From Anaerotignum sp. (lineage in GTDB: Bacteria > Bacillota > Clostridia > Lachnospirales > Anaerotignaceae): a DNA stretch of 64,000 nucleotides. Position 1 is the first letter of the stretch, and every line of letters starts with the position of its first letter. The translations under genes were made by a program, and so were the position numbers. The stretch covers positions 1-64,000 of the forward strand of contig NZ_DAOUQB010000002.1 of the NCBI RefSeq assembly GCF_030625865.1, written 5' to 3'. The notes below the pieces were generated by a model. It was not told the origin of the DNA, ran no database searches, and was given only the letters and a program-made list of their open reading frames with translations. Shown here piece after piece: positions 61,470 to 64,000 of this stretch.

Positions 61470-62294
61470 TTAAAGGCTGTAAATCCCATCCATATTTAAG
61501 ACAAGAAATGTTGCGGCAGAGCCTTGCTTTTCGCCGATCTGAGTGAGTATTTGGGGACCGGAAGTATTCATGCAGCTAGTGGGCAAATCTTTTACTGCCA
61601 GGGGTTCTACTGCTAAAACCTCATCAACAAGTAAACCCAGCATTGCGTTGTTTTTATCTTTTACGATGATGCACATGATTCTGGCATTTTCACGGAATAT
61701 GGTTTTTGCTTCGTCCAATAAGGTAACAACAATATTCATATAGGTATGTGCATCTTCTTTGAGTTGATCTTGCAAGCATTTGTCACGTTCACAGTTATTG
61801 TATTCGCTAGGGCATTCAAAAGCCAAATGAGCGGTATTGTGGAGTTTTTTGTGAGGGTCATCAATCTTTCGAAGATGAAAAGCAATAGATTGATTTTCGG
61901 TATGATAAGAGTCATACCATTTTCCGAAAGCACATTTGTGAGGGTCAGTAGCTAAGTGGAATTTATCCTCTTCGCGAAGACAGCGTTCCATCTCTTGAAC
62001 CCAATGAATGTGCTCATTTTTTCTTTGTTCCAACATTGCTTCAAAGTCATCTTGCTCCTGTTCAAAGGTTTTTAAACCCAGGGCAGCTCTTAAATTAATA
62101 ATTGGAACCACGTTGCCTCTTGAATGAATGATACCGGGTTTCATTACATTGCTTTCTGCTAACGTACTGATAGGCTCTTCCAATAGGAAAATCGATTCCA
62201 CATAGGAACTATCAATGGCATATAGCTGTGTTTCCAGTTTTATGGTAAGCCACAAGTCAGTGTTGTTACTTGCAGCATCTAATTTGTACATCAT
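61470..62294 (-). CDS. CheW-like protein with an inserted CZB zinc-binding domain
   Basis: 274 residues; the start ATG at 62294 follows AAAGGAGCG. N-terminal half of a CheW fold (LWLTIKLETQLYAIDSSYVE; KPGIIHSRGNVVPIINLRAA). Residues ~100-215 are a CZB domain: NEHIHWVQEM, HKCAFGKWYDSYH and DPHKKLHNTAHLA give the 3 His/1 Cys zinc set. The second CheW half follows (CIIVKDKNNAMLGLLVDEVL). It could couple zinc or oxidant sensing to a chemotaxis-type array. No other chemotaxis gene is near; it is transcribed alone. Confidence 0.85.
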   Translation of the reverse strand: MMYKLDAASNNTDLWLTIKLETQLYAIDSSYVESIFLLEEPISTLAESNVMKPGIIHSRGNVVPIINLRAALGLKTFEQEQDDFEAMLEQRKNEHIHWVQEMERCLREEDKFHLATDPHKCAFGKWYDSYHTENQSIAFHLRKIDDPHKKLHNTAHLAFECPSEYNNCERDKCLQDQLKEDAHTYMNIVVTLLDEAKTIFRENARIMCIIVKDKNNAMLGLLVDEVLAVEPLAVKDLPTSCMNTSGPQILTQIGEKQGSAATFLVLNMDGIYSL

Positions 62295-62503
62295 AGAGTA
62301 TCGCTCCTTTCTGAAAGTTTTATTGAGGGGTATATTTAATTCATAGTACAACAAAATCTTCCGATTTTCAACTGCAACATAATTGTTTATAATTTAAGTT
62401 ATTTTTTCTGTATACTGTTTTCGATAAAATAGACTGAAGATGAGTTTTTTTTATTTATTGAAGAAATATTTCTGAATTTTCGGTGTTTTGAAAAAAAGAT
62501 ACT

Positions 62504-62531
62504 TGACAAATTTGGTGGAATTGACTAAAAT
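62504..62531 (+). promoter_or_regulatory. Promoter of the valS T-box transcript
   Basis: TTGACA, 16 bp, TAAAAT, just upstream of the T-box stem I region. Confidence 0.75.
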
Positions 62532-62544
62532 CTTGTGATATAGA

Positions 62545-62791
62545 AAGAGCAAAAGACAGTGAAAAAGAGGAGTATGTATCGGATAATTGGCAGAGAGAAA
62601 GGGTCGTTGGCTGTAAACCCTTTTCAAGATATGATACGGAAGGTAGCTTTTGAGTTGTTTTGCCGAAGGTTTTTACTGTGTAGGCAAAAACGGTTGACCC
62701 CGTTAACGGTTGATGAGTGTCTGCCTTATGGGTAGAAATAAAGGTGGTACCGCGAGTTTTCGTCCTTTTTGGGATGAAAGCTCTTTTTTTG
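62545..62791 (+). promoter_or_regulatory. T-box riboswitch controlling valS
   Basis: The hallmark AGGTGGTACCGCG is at 62742-62754, followed by a terminator: GAGTTTTCGTCC with GGATGAAAGCTC and T7. Upstream lies a long stem I region with an AGTATG-type element. A GTA triplet at 62643-62645 is a possible Val specifier; I cannot fold it with certainty. Uncharged tRNA-Val should promote read-through into valS. Confidence 0.93.
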
Positions 62792-63083
62792 TTGAAAGAT
62801 GCTTTTTGGAGTATGTTAAAAAGTGAAAAACGAAATTGTGCTACGAATAAGCTAAAAATTTGGGTATAACGTGGAACAAAGGGAAATCTTTATTAGTAAG
62901 TGAAATTCTTGTCCCATGCTTCAGCATAAAAAAACAAAAATGTTTATTGGCAGACGTAACGTAAGATTGATTTTTAATAAAGGAAGATCTTATGTGCGAA
63001 GATACTTACCAAAAGTAACAATTTTAAATCAAGATAGTTTAGATACTAAGGAAAATGGGTTAGAAATAGAGAGGAGAAAGCTT
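62792..63083. other. Unusually long spacer between T-box terminator and valS
   Basis: 290 bp with no RNA or gene I recognise. From an ATG at 62940 the valS frame is open for 48 extra codons, but the ATG at 63084 has the good SD and the family-typical N-terminus. Confidence 0.5.
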
Positions 63084-64000
63084 ATGAAGGAATTGGCTAA
63101 AAATTATGATCCATCAATTGTAGAAGAAAAGCACTATGAAAAGTGGATGGAAAAAAAATATTTTCACACAGAGGTTGATAAGAGTAAAAAACCTTTTTGC
63201 ATCGTGATGCCCCCTCCAAATATTACAGGCCAGCTGCATATGGGTCATGCATTGGATAACACCATGCAGGACATTTTGATTCGCTGGAAAAGAATGGCTG
63301 GGTTCAATGCATTATGGGTTCCCGGTATTGATCATGCAAGTATTTCTACCGAATTAAAGGTAGTTCAAAAGATGGCATCCGAAGGCCTAACAAAGGATGA
63401 TGTTGGCCGTGAGGGATTTTTGGATCGTGCATGGGAATGGAAAGAAGAATACGGTGGTATTATTTTGAACCAGCTTCGCAAATTAGGATGTTCCTGTGAC
63501 TGGGACAGAGTTCGTTTCACTATGGATGAGGGTTGTTCTGATGCTGTTTTGGAAGTATTCTGTCGTCTATACGAAAAAGGTTATATTTATCGTGGGGAAA
63601 AAATTATTAACTGGTGCCCTGAATGTCAAACTACAATTTCTGATGCAGAAGTAAACCATGTGGATACGGCAGGCCATTTTTACCACATTGATTATCCTAT
63701 TGTAGGCTCTGATGAAAAGTTGCGTTTGGCTACAACAAGACCTGAAACAATGATTGGGGATACTGCTGTTGCTGTTCATCCTCAGGATGAAAGATACCAG
63801 CACTTAATAGGGAAAAATTGTATGTTACCTTTGGTAAACAAAGAAATCCCAATTATTGCGGATGAATATGTTGACCGTGAATTTGGTACAGGTGTTGTTA
63901 AAATTACACCTGCCCATGACCCTAACGATTTTGAAGTTGGTTTGCGCCATGATTTGCCTCGTATCTGCGTTATGAATGATGACGGTACCATGAATGAATT
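63084..64000 (+). CDS. valS: Valyl-tRNA synthetase, 3' part beyond the window
   Basis: The first ~305 residues are present. [20 protein letters not shown] is the family start after GAGGAGAAAGCTT. The HIGH-equivalent is in [16 protein letters not shown], and editing-domain strings [20 protein letters not shown] and [19 protein letters not shown] are visible. It charges tRNA-Val and is controlled by the T-box upstream. Confidence 0.96.
   Translation, partial: MKELAKNYDPSIVEEKHYEKWMEKKYFHTEVDKSKKPFCIVMPPPNITGQLHMGHALDNTMQDILIRWKRMAGFNALWVPGIDHASISTELKVVQKMASEGLTKDDVGREGFLDRAWEWKEEYGGIILNQLRKLGCSCDWDRVRFTMDEGCSDAVLEVFCRLYEKGYIYRGEKIINWCPECQTTISDAEVNHVDTAGHFYHIDYPIVGSDEKLRLATTRPETMIGDTAVAVHPQDERYQHLIGKNCMLPLVNKEIPIIADEYVDREFGTGVVKITPAHDPNDFEVGLRHDLPRICVMNDDGTMNE

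Noticed and set aside
62940-63083. 48-codon N-terminal extension of valS
   Set aside because: The ATG at 63084 has a strong SD and matches the usual N-terminus. The upstream ATG lacks an SD.

Overview
The window is a low-GC chromosomal segment of an anaerobic, endospore-forming member of the Clostridia. The evidence is a complete spoIIIAA-AH operon, spoVD and a spoVE/ftsW gene in the division cluster, serine dehydratase of the two-subunit iron-sulfur type, a CIRCE-controlled groESL operon, a T-box before valS, and many TTG/GTG starts with strong Shine-Dalgarno (SD) sites. A Lachnospirales or Anaerotignum-like host would fit, but the sequence alone does not settle genus.

Layout: (1) 1-1374, minus strand: a truncated SGNH hydrolase and a LytTR regulator. 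(2) 1484-16470, plus strand: spoIIIA operon, an Asp23 protein, nusB, xseAB, ispA, a divergent-PAP2 protein, dxs, tlyA, nadK, argR, recN. (3) 16531-22622: an XRE regulator, the nifS/nifU Fe-S pair, an EF-G-like GTPase and a thioredoxin-reductase-like flavoprotein that seems to lack the NADPH site. (4) 23172-28671: groESL and the serine catabolism unit sdaAB-sdaAA-sstT. (5) 28796-32530: two minus-strand genes sharing a motif and each preceded by a SigK-like promoter (probable spore-surface proteins), luxS, an HD hydrolase, a DUF1540 protein. (6) 32674-37736: a histidine phosphatase, the SRP/ribosome-maturation cluster (ylxM-ffh-rpsP-khpA-rimM-trmD) and an acetate transporter. (7) 37811-47377: an internally deleted IS3-family element, a DUF3892 gene, then the aromatic amino acid cluster aroF-tyrA-aroB-aroA-aroC-pheA-aroQ-aminotransferase behind a Phe/Tyr-rich leader peptide and terminator. 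(8) 47766-61343: the dcw cluster mraZ-rsmH-ftsL-pbpB-spoVD-murE-murF-mraY-murD-spoVE, with four MraZ boxes at its promoter. (9) 61470-64000: a CheW protein with an inserted zinc-binding CZB domain, and the T-box-controlled start of valS.

The least explained signal is a 216/217-bp non-coding, hairpin-rich element present twice (22678-22893 and, inverted, 32033-32249). Each copy has CAG..TGT..GA-type imperfect terminal inverted repeats and is bordered on both sides by a full copy of the local intrinsic-terminator hairpin (27 bp identical at the first site, 29/30 bp at the second). The two hairpins are unrelated in sequence. This looks like a miniature mobile element that inserts at terminators and duplicates the whole hairpin. 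Other noteworthy regulatory structures are the aromatic attenuator, the terminator/SD hairpin immediately before spoVD, and three consecutive hairpins before rimM.
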